64,000 nt of DNA from Actinomadura violacea (GTDB taxonomy: Bacteria; Actinomycetota; Actinomycetes; Streptosporangiales; Streptosporangiaceae): assembly GCF_017573465.1 (NCBI RefSeq), contig NZ_JAGEPF010000005.1:186001-250000 (forward strand). Direction: 5' to 3'. Below the pieces are notes generated by a model that was given only the letters and a program-made list of their open reading frames with translations, searched no databases and had not been told where the DNA came from. Position 1 is the stretch's first letter; the number at the start of each line of letters is the position of its first letter. The position numbers were made by a program, and so were the translations under genes. Below are positions 40,837 through 49,692 of the stretch, piece by piece.

Positions 40837-41960
40837 TCAGCGGCCGGGCCGGTAGGGCCCGAGCGCCTCGGCGGGACGGCCGTGGATCTCCGCGGCGACG
40901 AGCTCGGCGAGGTGCGGGCCGAGCGTGATGCCGCTGTGCGTCACGACGGTGTAGAGGCCGGGGATCTGCGGGCCGACGAGCGGGTAGCCGTCGGCCGGCA
41001 GCGGCCGCACGCAGCGCCGCACCTCGGCGACCTGCGCGGTCAGGCCGGGGATGAGCGCGCGGGCGCGGGCGAGGAGTTCGGTTCCCACGGCCTCGATCCG
41101 CTCCGCCGTGACCGAGTCGTCGACGCCCGCGTCGATGTCGTCGGCCTCCAGGACGAGCCCGCCGTTCTCCGCCGGACGAACCGACAGTTCGGGGCTGTGC
41201 ACCAGCCCGTTCAGGGCGCCAGGCGCGGACGTCGTCCGGGCGACGAGGCACGGCGCCGCCGAGCCGGGCGCGGACGGGTCGACCAGCGGCAGCGTGATCC
41301 CGGCGGTGGCCAGCAGCGCGGGGGCGTGCGGGCCGGCGGCGCAGATCACGAGGTCGGCGTCCAGGTCCCGGCCGTCGTCGAGGCGTGCCCCGGTGGCGCG
41401 TCCGCCGTCGACGTTCAGGGCGACCGCGCGGTGCCCGGTGAGGATGCGGGCGCCCGACTCCTGCGCCCGCAGAGCGAGCGCCTGCGCGGCCATGCCGCCG
41501 TGCACGTAACCCTCGTCGGGATAGTGCGCGATCAGCGCGTCGTCCGGGACGCGGACGGCCGGTTCCAGCTCGCGCAGCTGATCCGGGCCGATCAGGCGGG
41601 CGGCGTAGCCGAGGCGGTCCAGTCCATCGACCCGCGCCGCCAGCCGCGCCTTCTCGTCCGCCGTCACCGCCCACGCGGTGTTGCCCGCGAGCCGGTACCA
41701 GGACGGCCCGCCGAACCCGGCGGCGAGGTCGCGCCAGGTCCGCAGCGCCGCCGTCCGGAACCGGTGGTAGACCGGGTCGGCGGGGTCGTTGGCGTTGAGC
41801 CACGCGTAGCTGGTCCCGGACGTCCCGGCGCCGGGCCGCCGCTCCTCGACGACCGTCACCTCGTCGCCGCGCCCGGCCCGCCCGGCCCGCCCGCCGGGCG
41901 GGCGAGCCGGTCGGCCAGCGCGGCCCCGATGATCCCCGCGCCGATGACGAGTATCCGCAT
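40837..41960 (-). CDS. FAD-dependent oxidoreductase (DAO/glycine oxidase type) with apparent N-terminal frameshift
   Basis: About 375 residues. The body is a DAO-family flavoenzyme: EERRPGAGTSGTSYAWLN, PDEGYVHGGMAAQALA, VICAAGPHAPALL and a C-terminal YTVVTHSGITLGPHLAELVA. The FAD-binding Rossmann start, MRILVIGAGIIGAALADRLA, is present from ATG 41960 but in a different frame from the body: the two are separated by a GC-rich repeat (CCGGGCGGG units, about 41872-41901) where about 29 extra bases shift the frame. So the gene is either broken, or the repeat is miscounted in the assembly. A start in the body frame at 41976 gives no Rossmann motif. Substrate would be an amine or amino acid. Confidence 0.7.
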
Positions 41961-42003
41961 CAGCCCAGCGTGACACCCCGCGCGTCAGGCGCCAAGCGGG
42001 GCG

Positions 42004-42864
42004 TCAGCGCAGCGCGGGGGCCAGGCGGCGCCATTCCTCGCGTGGGAACGCGTTGCCGTCCGCCGTGAGCACCTGCACGCAGACGTGGTCGGCGCCGGCC
42101 GCGCGGTGCTCGTCCACCCGCCGCCGGATCGCCTCCTCGTCGCCCCAGGCGATCAGGGCGTCGAACAGCCGGTCGCTCACCGCGTCGACGTCCTCCTGAG
42201 TGAACCCGAGCCGCAGCAGGTTGCCCGCGTAGTTCGGCAGGCCGAGGTAGGAGCGCAGCCAGTCCGCCCCGATCTCGCGCGCCTGCTCGCGCGTCGAGCA
42301 CAGGACGACCGTCTGCTCCGGTACCACGAGCGGCCCGTCGCCGACGGCCTCGCGGGCGAGCCGGGTGTGCTCGGGCGGGACGAGGTAGGGGTGCACGCCG
42401 CGGGCCCGCTTCGCCGCCGTCTCCAGCATCTTCGGGCCGAGCGCGGCGAGCACCCGGCTCCCCTGCGGGACGGGCCGCGCCGCCGCGTCGAGGCCGTCGA
42501 GGAACTCCGACATCGCCGCGAGCGGCCTGCGGTACCGGCCGGGCTCCGCGGCGTCGACCAGCGGCGCGTGGCTCACCCCGATGCCCATCAGGAAACGGTC
42601 GCCGTGCGCGTCGGTCAGCGCGGCGAACGACGCGGCGGCGTCCTCGGGCGCGTGCATCCACAGGTTCAGGATGCCGGTCGCGACGACCGCGTCCCGGGTC
42701 GCGCCGAGCAGGTTCCCGACCGCGTCGAACACCGGTCCCCCGATGTCGGGCACCCACATCGCGCGGTACCCCAGTTCCTCCAGCTCCGCGGCGGCCTCCG
42801 CCGCCTCCGCAGCGTCCCCGTAACGCAGCTGCTGGCTCCATACACCGATACCGGACAGCTCCAC
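42004..42864 (-). CDS. Luciferase-like F420-dependent oxidoreductase
   Basis: 286 residues with the luciferase-like monooxygenase barrel: YRAMWVPDIGGPVFDAVGNL, VVATGILNLWMHAPED, RFLMGIGVSHAPLVD, and a C-terminal GDEEAIRRRVDEHRAAGADH. In actinobacteria such proteins usually use coenzyme F420 rather than flavin (family knowledge; the cofactor is not provable here). Substrate unknown. The gene lies 43 bases upstream of the FAD oxidoreductase and may share its transcript. The region to ctaD (42865-43099) contains an imperfect GC hairpin and no gene. Confidence 0.88.
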   Translation of the reverse strand: MELSGIGVWSQQLRYGDAAEAAEAAAELEELGYRAMWVPDIGGPVFDAVGNLLGATRDAVVATGILNLWMHAPEDAAASFAALTDAHGDRFLMGIGVSHAPLVDAAEPGRYRRPLAAMSEFLDGLDAAARPVPQGSRVLAALGPKMLETAAKRARGVHPYLVPPEHTRLAREAVGDGPLVVPEQTVVLCSTREQAREIGADWLRSYLGLPNYAGNLLRLGFTQEDVDAVSDRLFDALIAWGDEEAIRRRVDEHRAAGADHVCVQVLTADGNAFPREEWRRLAPALR

Positions 42865-43099
42865 GGCGCCCCCTCCGGGTCATGCCGGACGGGGGCGGGC
42901 GGGCCGCCCGCCGTCCGGCCGGTCGTCCTCGATCTCGGGCAAGAGCGTATCGGTGCCGCGGCGGCGGGGGCCTGCGTGCGGCCGGATCCGCTCCGGCGCC
43001 GTGCCCGCCCCATGACGATGATCAGGCGGTGCACGGCGTTTGACGTGGGCTTTCTCCGGCTACTGCCCGGTGTAGGCACGGCAGCGGGAGGGGGGCCGG

Positions 43100-44791
43100 A
43101 TGACGGCGGTCGAGGAGGCAGCCGACACCAGCGCCGAGGAGGCGCTGGAACGGCACGGCCTCGGGACGCGGATCGGCAACGTGCTGGCGACGACCGACCA
43201 CAAGATGGTCGGCTACCTGTACCTGACGACGTCCTTCGCGCTGTTCCTGGTCGCCGGGCTGATGGCCATGCTGATGCGCGCCGAGCTGATGCGGCCGGGC
43301 CTGCAGGTGATGGACGAGCTGCAGTACAACCAGCTGTTCACCATGCACGGCACGATCATGCTGCTGCTGTTCGCGACGCCGCTGTTCCTCGGCTTCGCCA
43401 ACGTGATCATGCCGCTGCAGATCGGCGCCCCGGACGTGGCGTTCCCGCGGCTGAACGCGCTGACCTACTACCTGTTCCTGTTCGGCGCGATCATCGTGGT
43501 GGCGGGGTTCCTGATGCCGGGCGGCGCGGCCGACTACGGCTGGTTCGCCTACTCGCCGCTGACCTCGTCGACCTTCTCGCCCGGCCTGGGCAAGGACATG
43601 TGGGTCATGGGCCTGATCGTGTCGGGGGTCGGGACGACGCTGACCGGCGTCAACCTGATCACCACCATCATCACGATGCGGGCGCCCGGCATGCTGATGT
43701 TCCGGATGCCGATCTTCACCTGGAACGTGCTGCTGACCAGCCTGATGGTCATCATCGCGTTCCCGGTGCTGGCGTCGGCGCTGTTCGCGCTGGAGGCCGA
43801 CCGCAAGTTCGGCGCGCACGTCTACGACGGCGCGTCCGGGGGCGCGCTGCTGTGGCAGCACCTGTTCTGGTTCTTCGGCCATCCGGAGGTCTACATCGTG
43901 GCGCTGCCGTTCTTCGGCATCGTCACCGAGATCATCCCGGTGTTCGCGCGCAAGCCCATCTTCGGCTACCTCGGCATGGTCGCCGCCACCATCAGCATCA
44001 CCGGTCTGTCGATGACCGTCTGGGCGCACCACATGTTCGCGACCGGGCAGGTGCTGCTGCCGTTCTTCTCGATCACCTCGTTCATGATCGCGGTGCCGAC
44101 CGGCATCAAGTTCTTCAACTGGGTCGGCACGATGTGGAAGGGCGAGATCTCCCTGGAGACCCCGATGCTGTGGGCGATCGGGTTCCTGGTGACGTTCCTG
44201 TTCGGCGGCCTCACCGGGGTGATCCTGGCGTCGCCGGCCATGGACTTCCACCTCACCGACTCGTTCTTCGTCGTGGCCCACATGCACTACGTGCTGTTCG
44301 GCACGGTGGTGTTCGCGATGTTCGGCGGCTTCTACTTCTGGTGGCCGAAGATGACCGGGAAGAAGCTCGACGAGACCTGGGGAAAGATCCACTTCTGGTC
44401 GCTGTTCGCCGGGTTCCACACGACCTTCCTCGTCCAGCACTGGCTCGGCGCCGAAGGCATGCCGCGCCGCATCGCGGACTACCCCAAGGAGTTCGCGACG
44501 CTGAACCTCGTGTCGTCGATCGGCGCGTTCGTCCTCGGCGCGTCCACCTTCGCGTTCCTGTGGAACATCTACCGGACGCACAAGCGCGGCGTGCCCGTCG
44601 GCGTGGACGACCCGTGGGGCTACGGCGGCTCGCTGGAGTGGGCGACCTCGTGCCCGCCGCCGCGGCACAACTTCGAGGCGATGCCGCGGATCCGCTCGAT
44701 GCGCCCGGCGTTCGACCTGCACTATCCGCCGCTGGAGCCGCCGGAGGAGGCGGAGATCGCCACGCCTACGCCGCCCGGCCTGTCCTCGTAG
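43100..44791 (+). CDS. ctaD: Cytochrome c oxidase subunit I (aa3-type), orphan copy
   Basis: 563 residues with 12 spans. Haem and CuB ligands are seen: [10 protein letters not shown], the HPEVYIV segment with the cross-linked histidine/tyrosine and the channel glutamate, [10 protein letters not shown], and [11 protein letters not shown] with the haem ligands. It reduces O2 at the cytoplasmic membrane. AGGGAGGGGGG precedes the ATG. No ctaC, ctaE or ctaF is adjacent, so it is an extra copy separate from the main oxidase operon. Such lone ctaD copies are frequent in actinomycetes. Confidence 0.95.
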   Translation: MTAVEEAADTSAEEALERHGLGTRIGNVLATTDHKMVGYLYLTTSFALFLVAGLMAMLMRAELMRPGLQVMDELQYNQLFTMHGTIMLLLFATPLFLGFANVIMPLQIGAPDVAFPRLNALTYYLFLFGAIIVVAGFLMPGGAADYGWFAYSPLTSSTFSPGLGKDMWVMGLIVSGVGTTLTGVNLITTIITMRAPGMLMFRMPIFTWNVLLTSLMVIIAFPVLASALFALEADRKFGAHVYDGASGGALLWQHLFWFFGHPEVYIVALPFFGIVTEIIPVFARKPIFGYLGMVAATISITGLSMTVWAHHMFATGQVLLPFFSITSFMIAVPTGIKFFNWVGTMWKGEISLETPMLWAIGFLVTFLFGGLTGVILASPAMDFHLTDSFFVVAHMHYVLFGTVVFAMFGGFYFWWPKMTGKKLDETWGKIHFWSLFAGFHTTFLVQHWLGAEGMPRRIADYPKEFATLNLVSSIGAFVLGASTFAFLWNIYRTHKRGVPVGVDDPWGYGGSLEWATSCPPPRHNFEAMPRIRSMRPAFDLHYPPLEPPEEAEIATPTPPGLSS

Positions 44792-44840
44792 CGGCCGGCG
44801 GCTGCGGTTCGGCGGCGGTTCCGGTTCCGAGGGAGGACGT

Positions 44841-45182
44841 GTGTGCGGCGGTGAGGTCGGCAGCCTGCTTCGGCTCTTCCTGCTGCTGCTCATCCACCAG
44901 CGGCCCGGCCACGGCTACGACCTCATCGAGCGGCTCGCGGGCACGGGCGTGATGGACGCCGAGCCCGGGCACGTGTACCGGGTGCTGCGCGGCCTCGAAC
45001 GCGAGCGGCTGCTGACCTCGCGGCTCGTCCCGTCCGGGTCGGGACCCGCCCGGCGGCACTACGAGCTCACCGCGGAGGGGCTGGACGACCTGGACGCGCG
45101 GATGGCCGGTCTGGCCCGCCTCGAAGGCGTGCTCGGCGCGTTCCTGGCCTCATGGCGGGAAACGTCCGGGCTACGGAGATGA
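44841..45182 (+). CDS. PadR family transcriptional regulator
   Basis: 113 residues from a GTG close behind GGGAGGAC. The winged helix reads LLLLIHQRPGHGYDLIERLAG, then GHVYRVLRGLERERLL and YELTAEGLDDLDARM, the PadR-like pattern. It is 49 bases after ctaD on the same strand and converges on the hydrogenase operon, so it could affect either. The cysteine at position 2 is not a lipoprotein signal. Confidence 0.88.
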   Translation: MCGGEVGSLLRLFLLLLIHQRPGHGYDLIERLAGTGVMDAEPGHVYRVLRGLERERLLTSRLVPSGSGPARRHYELTAEGLDDLDARMAGLARLEGVLGAFLASWRETSGLRR

Positions 45183-45190
45183 CGCGCACG

Positions 45191-45223
45191 CCGGCGGGGG
45201 CGGTCCGTGCCCGCCCCCGCCGG
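45191..45223. terminator. Bidirectional terminator hairpin between PadR gene and hydrogenase operon
   Basis: CCGGCGGGGGCG (45191-45202) pairs perfectly with CGCCCCCGCCGG (45212-45223), nine-base loop. It lies between the convergent PadR gene and the last gene of the hydrogenase operon. Confidence 0.8.
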
Positions 45224-45229
45224 CAGCGG

Positions 45230-45379
45230 TCACATCCGCTCGATCTTGATGTAGCGGACCGCGGCCGGAAACTCCTTCCAGAACAGCGCGGCGAGCCCGG
45301 CGGCGGCCACGCACGCCGCCGCGATCGCCGCCGTCCGCCGTCCGCCCGCTCTCTTGCACGTCCGTGACCGGTTCCCCAT
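45230..45379 (-). CDS. Short single-span protein (DUF6893-like) at the end of the hydrogenase operon
   Basis: 49 residues: MGNRSRTCKRAGGRRTAA, a hydrophobic span (about 18-33), then WKEFPAAVRYIKIERM. This pattern of one span followed by a proline and RY(I/L)KI ending resembles the small DUF6893 actinobacterial proteins, though I rely on memory for that. GAGGGGAG lies about seven bases before the ATG. It starts 21 bases after the preceding hydrogenase-operon gene and ends just before the terminator, so it may be the last cistron. Role unknown. Confidence 0.65.
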   Translation of the reverse strand: MGNRSRTCKRAGGRRTAAIAAACVAAAGLAALFWKEFPAAVRYIKIERM

Positions 45380-45400
45380 GGTCGCGCTCCCCTCTCGGTG

Positions 45401-45610
45401 TCAGCCGGGCGGCAGGTTCGGCATGATCGGCAGGATCGGGTTCCGCCGCTTCGGCCGGATCCCGGTCGAGCGCCGCGCGTCGGCGGTGCCGTCCAGGTGG
45501 TGCCCCGCCTCGTGCCGGTAGGCGCCCGTCTTGTTGCCCTGGTGCACGCCCTTGGTGTGCGAGGGCAGGTCGAGCCGGACGTCCGGCTTCCCCACGCGGA
45601 TCTCGGCCAT
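45401..45610 (-). CDS. Small hydrogenase-operon protein, 69 residues
   Basis: Starts MAEIRVGKPDVRLDLPSHTK and ends RRNPILPIMPNLPPG, with a histidine-rich centre (YRHEAGHHLDG). No signal peptide, span or named domain. The ATG overlaps the stop of the DUF5947-like gene by one base, and I recall similar short proteins in other actinobacterial group 1h hydrogenase operons. The histidines could bind nickel or iron during maturation, which is speculation. Confidence 0.72.
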   Translation of the reverse strand: MAEIRVGKPDVRLDLPSHTKGVHQGNKTGAYRHEAGHHLDGTADARRSTGIRPKRRNPILPIMPNLPPG

Positions 45611-46245
45611 CACCCTTCCCCCTTCCGGTTCTGCTGCGCCGCCCGGTCCCCGCCGGCGCGGCGCTCGGCCAGGCCGGCGAAGAACGCTTCGATCTCGGCC
45701 TGTACGCGGTCTCCCCCCGACAGCCCGGTCCACGCGCGGCGGACGGCGCCGACCAGCCGGAAGCAGTCGTCGACCGGCACCAGCCACTGCTCGGCGGCGC
45801 CCTTGGCGGTGTTGACGAGGAGCGCCTCGGTGGCGGGCCGGATCGACGCCAGTTCGGCGCAGCCCGCGGTGGCGGCGGCCCAGGCGTCCTGGTCCACGGA
45901 CCAGGCGGTGGCGCCGGCGGGGCTCGGGTAGCGGGCCGTCACGGCGCCGTCCGGCTCCACGACGAAGAACGCCAGGCCGACGGGGACGCCGAGGTCGGCG
46001 GCCCGGACGCCGGTGAGCCGGATCCTGCGGTCGGGGACGAGCCGGTAGCTTCCCTGCCCCGCCGCGCCCTGTTCGAACAGCAGCGCGCAGGCGCGGCAGG
46101 CGCAGAGCGGCTTGCCGCTGCGCTCCTCGACGAGGTGGGCGTGGACGTCGCCGACGGGCGCCGCGCACAGCGTGCACGCGTCGGCGGTGTCCCGTCCCCC
46201 GGCGGACGCGCGCTCGACGAGGCGAGCGAAGGCGCCGGCGGTCAC
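45610..46245 (-). CDS. DUF5947-like protein of the hydrogenase operon
   Basis: 211 residues. The N-terminal part has two cysteine pairs (CTLCAAP and CACRACAL, about residues 24-53) arranged like a small metal-binding knuckle; the rest is a soluble domain (VGLAFFVVEPDGAVTARYPSPAGAT, EALLVNTAKGAAEQWLVP, DCFRLVGAVRRAW). It matches my memory of DUF5947, a family linked to group 1h hydrogenases. Starts within the NifU-like gene's stop (four-base overlap). Might be an electron-transfer or assembly factor; not proven. Confidence 0.72.
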   Translation of the reverse strand: MTAGAFARLVERASAGGRDTADACTLCAAPVGDVHAHLVEERSGKPLCACRACALLFEQGAAGQGSYRLVPDRRIRLTGVRAADLGVPVGLAFFVVEPDGAVTARYPSPAGATAWSVDQDAWAAATAGCAELASIRPATEALLVNTAKGAAEQWLVPVDDCFRLVGAVRRAWTGLSGGDRVQAEIEAFFAGLAERRAGGDRAAQQNRKGEG

Positions 46246-46814
46246 GGCGCGCCGTCCGCCGCCGGGACCGGCGGCCGCAGCAGCGCGTCCACCGGGACGA
46301 ACGCGGGCGCGGTCGGCGGCGGTCCGGTGAACTCCACGCGCGACGCCTCGGGCGCCACGGCGAGGACCGCCTCCCGCACGGCCTCCTCGGTCCCTCCGGC
46401 GCCGCAGCCGCAGCCGCCCGCCGTCCGGATCCGTACCGTGCCGCCGTCGAGGCCGGCGAGTTCGGCGGTGACGCCCTGCCGCCGCAGGCCCTCCAGCGCC
46501 CGGGCGACGCGGCGCTCGACCGGTTCGGGATGCACGTCGTGCAGGACGAGCAGGTGCCCAAGCAGCTCGTCGCCGAGCAGCGCCTCGACGGTCCGCGGCT
46601 CCCCCGCGACGCGGTCCATGACGCGCGCCAGCGCCTCCCCGTACACCTCGGCGAGGGTCGTGACGGCGGCCATGGCGGTCTCGGCGGTCGCGCCGGGCGT
46701 GCGCTCCAGCCCGGCGAGCGTCTCGTCGAGCCGGGCGAGCCGCTCGGCGACCTCCGCGCCGCCGAGCCGGTGCGGCCCGCGCGGCGCGGCGCCCGCGGCC
46801 CCGGGGTCAGGCAT
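46242..46814 (-). CDS. NifU-like Fe-S scaffold protein of the hydrogenase operon
   Basis: 190 residues. The N-terminal 90 are helical. The C-terminal domain resembles the NifU C-terminal scaffold: VERRVARALEGLRRQGVTAELAGLDGGTVRIR, then GCGCGAGGTEEAVREAVL in place of the usual CXXC loop. It could help build or deliver Fe-S clusters to the hydrogenase small subunit. Its start overlaps the end of the large-subunit gene by eight bases. Confidence 0.82.
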   Translation of the reverse strand: MPDPGAAGAAPRGPHRLGGAEVAERLARLDETLAGLERTPGATAETAMAAVTTLAEVYGEALARVMDRVAGEPRTVEALLGDELLGHLLVLHDVHPEPVERRVARALEGLRRQGVTAELAGLDGGTVRIRTAGGCGCGAGGTEEAVREAVLAVAPEASRVEFTGPPPTAPAFVPVDALLRPPVPAADGAP

Positions 46815-48606
46815 TGTTCTGGCCGAACATCGGCGAGTGGACCTTCTGCAGCGTCCGGCCCTTGCCCAGGTACATGTGCACGCCGCACGGCAGGCACGGG
46901 TCGAAGCTGCGCACGGCGCGCATGATGTCGATGCCGCGGAAGTCGTCCGGGCCGTTCTCCTCGAAGATCGGCATGTCCTGGACGGCGTCCTCGTACGGGC
47001 CGGGCGTGCCGTAGATGTCGCGCGGGCTGCCGTTCCACGGCGTCGGCGGGTACGGGTGGTAGTTCGCGATCTTCTTGTCCTTGATGACGAGGTGGTGGGA
47101 CAGCACGCCGCGCACCGCCTCGTGGAAGCCGCAGCCGATCCCCTCGTCGGGCACCTCGAAGTCCTCGAAGATCTTGGTCTCGCCTGCGTGCACGAGGCCG
47201 AGGCCCTGCTCGACGAAGTGCAGCGCCATCGCCGCCGCGTACGCGACGAAGTACACCCGGGCCCGGTCGCGCTCGATCGCGTTGGACCACTGCGGGATGC
47301 GCCATTCGAGGGTCGTCTCGGGCAGCTTCTCGCCCTTCGGCAGCGAGATCCGCACGCTCGACCCGGTCGCCTTCACGTACGGGGTGTCGACCAGGTTCGC
47401 CAGCGCGGTCGTGTAGAGCCGCGCGAACGGCCCGCCGCCGGTGTCCAGCGCCAGGTGCTCGCCCGTCTGCGGGTGCTTCCAGCGCGGGCTCATCACCCAG
47501 CTGTACTTGTCGCCGAAATCGCGTTTCTGCGGGACGGGAAGCGTCGTCTGGTTCCACGGATGGCGCATGTCGACCGGGTTGCCGAGCGGGTCGCGGGTGA
47601 CGAACGGATCCTCGTTCACCCAGTCGTCATAGAAGGAACTGCCGAGGAGAATGCGGATGCCGAGGTTGATGTCGACCAGGTTCGTGGTGACGAGCTCCCC
47701 GTCGACGACGACGCCCGGCGTGACGTGCATCGCCTTTCCCCACCGGTCCATCGTCTCGTACCGGTAGTCGACCACGTCGGGATCCTGGAAGGCGCCCCAG
47801 CAGCCCAGCAGAATGCGGCGCCGCCCGACCTCCTCATATCCGGGGAGCGCCTCATAGAAGAAGTCGAAGACGTCGTCGTTCATCGCCACGGACTTCTTGA
47901 TGAAGTCGATGACGCGCATCAGCCGGGACAGGTAGTCGGTGAACAGCGTCGGGGTCGGCATCGTCCCGACGCCGCCCGGATAGACCGTCGACGGGTGGAC
48001 GTGCCGCCCCTCCATCAGGCAGAACATCTCCCGGGTGATCCGGCTGACCTGCAGCGCCTCCTTGTAGACCTCGCCCTCGAACGGGTTGAAGGCCGCCATG
48101 ATCTCGGCGATCGTCCGGTACCCGTGGACGGCCGCGTTCGGCGCCTCGGCGGTCTTCGCCTTCTTCAGCACGCTCGGGTTGGTGTCCTTGACCATCGCCT
48201 CGCAGAAGTCGACGAAGACGAGGTTGTCCTGGAAGATCGTGTGGTCGAACATGTACTCGGCGGCCTCGCCGAGATTGATGATCCATTCGGCCAGCGGCGG
48301 GTTCTTGATGCCGTAGGCCATGTTCTGCGCGTACACCGAGCAGGTGGTGTGGTTGTCGCCGCAGATGCCGCAGATCCGGCTGGTGATGAACCCGGCGTCG
48401 CGCGGGTCCTTGCCCTTCATGAAGACCGAGTAGCCGCGGAACAGCGACGAGGTGCTGTGGCATTCGGCGACCCGCCGGTTCGCGAAGTCGATCTTCGTGT
48501 AGATGCCGAGGTTGCCGATGATGCGGGTGATCGGGTCCCACGACATCTCGACGAGCTGCTCCGGTTTCCCGAGAGCCTTCTGCTTGGACGTAACGGACGT
48601 TGCCAT
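46807..48606 (-). CDS. hhyL: [NiFe] hydrogenase large subunit, group 1h type
   Basis: 599 residues. The two nickel-binding motifs are complete: RICGICGDNHTTCS (C79, C82) near the N-terminus and DPCLPCGVH (C571, C574) near the C-terminus. The 22 residues after H577 form the extension removed by the maturation protease. The L1 motif with GDNHTTCSVYAQN and the MFDHTIFQDNL segment are typical of actinobacterial group 1h (high-affinity, O2-tolerant) enzymes, which can oxidise atmospheric H2. It pairs with the small subunit 17 bases upstream. Confidence 0.95.
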   Translation of the reverse strand: MATSVTSKQKALGKPEQLVEMSWDPITRIIGNLGIYTKIDFANRRVAECHSTSSLFRGYSVFMKGKDPRDAGFITSRICGICGDNHTTCSVYAQNMAYGIKNPPLAEWIINLGEAAEYMFDHTIFQDNLVFVDFCEAMVKDTNPSVLKKAKTAEAPNAAVHGYRTIAEIMAAFNPFEGEVYKEALQVSRITREMFCLMEGRHVHPSTVYPGGVGTMPTPTLFTDYLSRLMRVIDFIKKSVAMNDDVFDFFYEALPGYEEVGRRRILLGCWGAFQDPDVVDYRYETMDRWGKAMHVTPGVVVDGELVTTNLVDINLGIRILLGSSFYDDWVNEDPFVTRDPLGNPVDMRHPWNQTTLPVPQKRDFGDKYSWVMSPRWKHPQTGEHLALDTGGGPFARLYTTALANLVDTPYVKATGSSVRISLPKGEKLPETTLEWRIPQWSNAIERDRARVYFVAYAAAMALHFVEQGLGLVHAGETKIFEDFEVPDEGIGCGFHEAVRGVLSHHLVIKDKKIANYHPYPPTPWNGSPRDIYGTPGPYEDAVQDMPIFEENGPDDFRGIDIMRAVRSFDPCLPCGVHMYLGKGRTLQKVHSPMFGQNNA

Positions 48607-48623
48607 CGAACGGGTCCTCTCCC

Positions 48624-49661
48624 CTAGGGACGCCAGCGCGGGTCGTAGCCGCTGGTCAGCACCTCGCGGTCGTGGTGCCACTTCGGCTCGCGGTTCAGGG
48701 TGTCGTTGGTGATCCCGCGCATCCGCCGGATGAACGCGCCGTACGGCTTGATCATCATCGAGGAGAGGCTGCCGCCCGGCGGGGTGTCCATGAACGGCAT
48801 GAACTTGTCCGGGAAGCCCGGCATGGTGCAGCCGATGCAGATGCCGCCGACGTTCGGGCAGCCGCCGACGCCGCCCATCCAGCCGCGCTTCGGCACGTTG
48901 CAGTTCACCACCGGGCCCCAGCAGCCCACCTTCACCTGGCATTTCGGCGAGTTGTAGTCCTTGGCGAAGTCGCCCTGCTCGTAGTAGGCGGCGCGGTCGC
49001 AGCCCTCGTGGACCGTCCTGCCGAAGATCCACTGGGGGCGGAGCATGTCGTCCAGCGGCGGCGGCGGAGCGCCGCCCGCGGCGTGCCGCAGCACCCAGGT
49101 CAGGGTCTCCATGAAGTTCTCGGGCTGGACGGGGCAGCCCGGCACGTTGACGATCGGCAGCGCGCCCGCCGACCGGAAGTCCGCGCCGAGGTAGTCGGCG
49201 AGGCCCATGCAGCCGGTCGGGTTGCCGGCCATCGCGTGGATGCCGCCGTAGGCGGCGCAGGTCCCGGCCGCGACGACCGCCCACGCGCGCGGCGCGAGCC
49301 GGTCGATCCACCAGTTCAGCGTCAGCGGCTCGCCGGTGTCCGGGTGGTTGCCGAACGAGCTCCAGTACCCGTCCCCGTTGATCTTCTCGTTGGGCACCGA
49401 ACCCTCGAGCACGAAGATGAACGGCTCGAGGTCGCCGCGCGCCGCCGCCCGGAACGGCGCGAGGAACTCCTCACCGCCGACGGTCGGCGACAGCACCTTG
49501 TTGTACAGGTGCACCTTCGGCAGGCCCGGGATGAGCCCGTTCACGACGTCCTCGATCGCCGGCTGCCCGGACGCCGTCACCGACACGGTGTCGCCGTCGC
49601 AGCTCATGCCCTCCGAGATCCACAGGACGTGGATCTCCTCGAAACCGTTCTCGCTGGTCAT
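48624..49661 (-). CDS. hhyS: [NiFe] hydrogenase small subunit, group 1h type
   Basis: 345 residues, no Tat signal. Cysteines for three Fe-S clusters are seen: SEGMSCDGDT (C21), AGTCAAYGG, VPGCPVQPE, EGCDRAAYY, KCQVKVGCWGPVVNC and GGCPNVGGICIGCTMPGF. Where most hydrogenases have CXXC for the proximal cluster, this one has CDGD, so aspartate replaces the second cysteine. That 3-Cys/1-Asp arrangement is known from the actinobacterial-type enzyme of Ralstonia and relatives. The protein carries electrons from the nickel site outward. Confidence 0.95.
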   Translation of the reverse strand: MTSENGFEEIHVLWISEGMSCDGDTVSVTASGQPAIEDVVNGLIPGLPKVHLYNKVLSPTVGGEEFLAPFRAAARGDLEPFIFVLEGSVPNEKINGDGYWSSFGNHPDTGEPLTLNWWIDRLAPRAWAVVAAGTCAAYGGIHAMAGNPTGCMGLADYLGADFRSAGALPIVNVPGCPVQPENFMETLTWVLRHAAGGAPPPPLDDMLRPQWIFGRTVHEGCDRAAYYEQGDFAKDYNSPKCQVKVGCWGPVVNCNVPKRGWMGGVGGCPNVGGICIGCTMPGFPDKFMPFMDTPPGGSLSSMMIKPYGAFIRRMRGITNDTLNREPKWHHDREVLTSGYDPRWRP

Positions 49662-49692
49662 GACGTGTCCCTCCTGGGTGTCGTCCGGCGGC

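Noticed and set aside
42884..42919. GC-rich imperfect hairpin (GCCGGAC/GTCCGGC arms) between the F420 oxidoreductase and ctaD
   Set aside because: It is between divergent starts, has internal mismatches and no T-run, so neither a terminator nor a clear operator.
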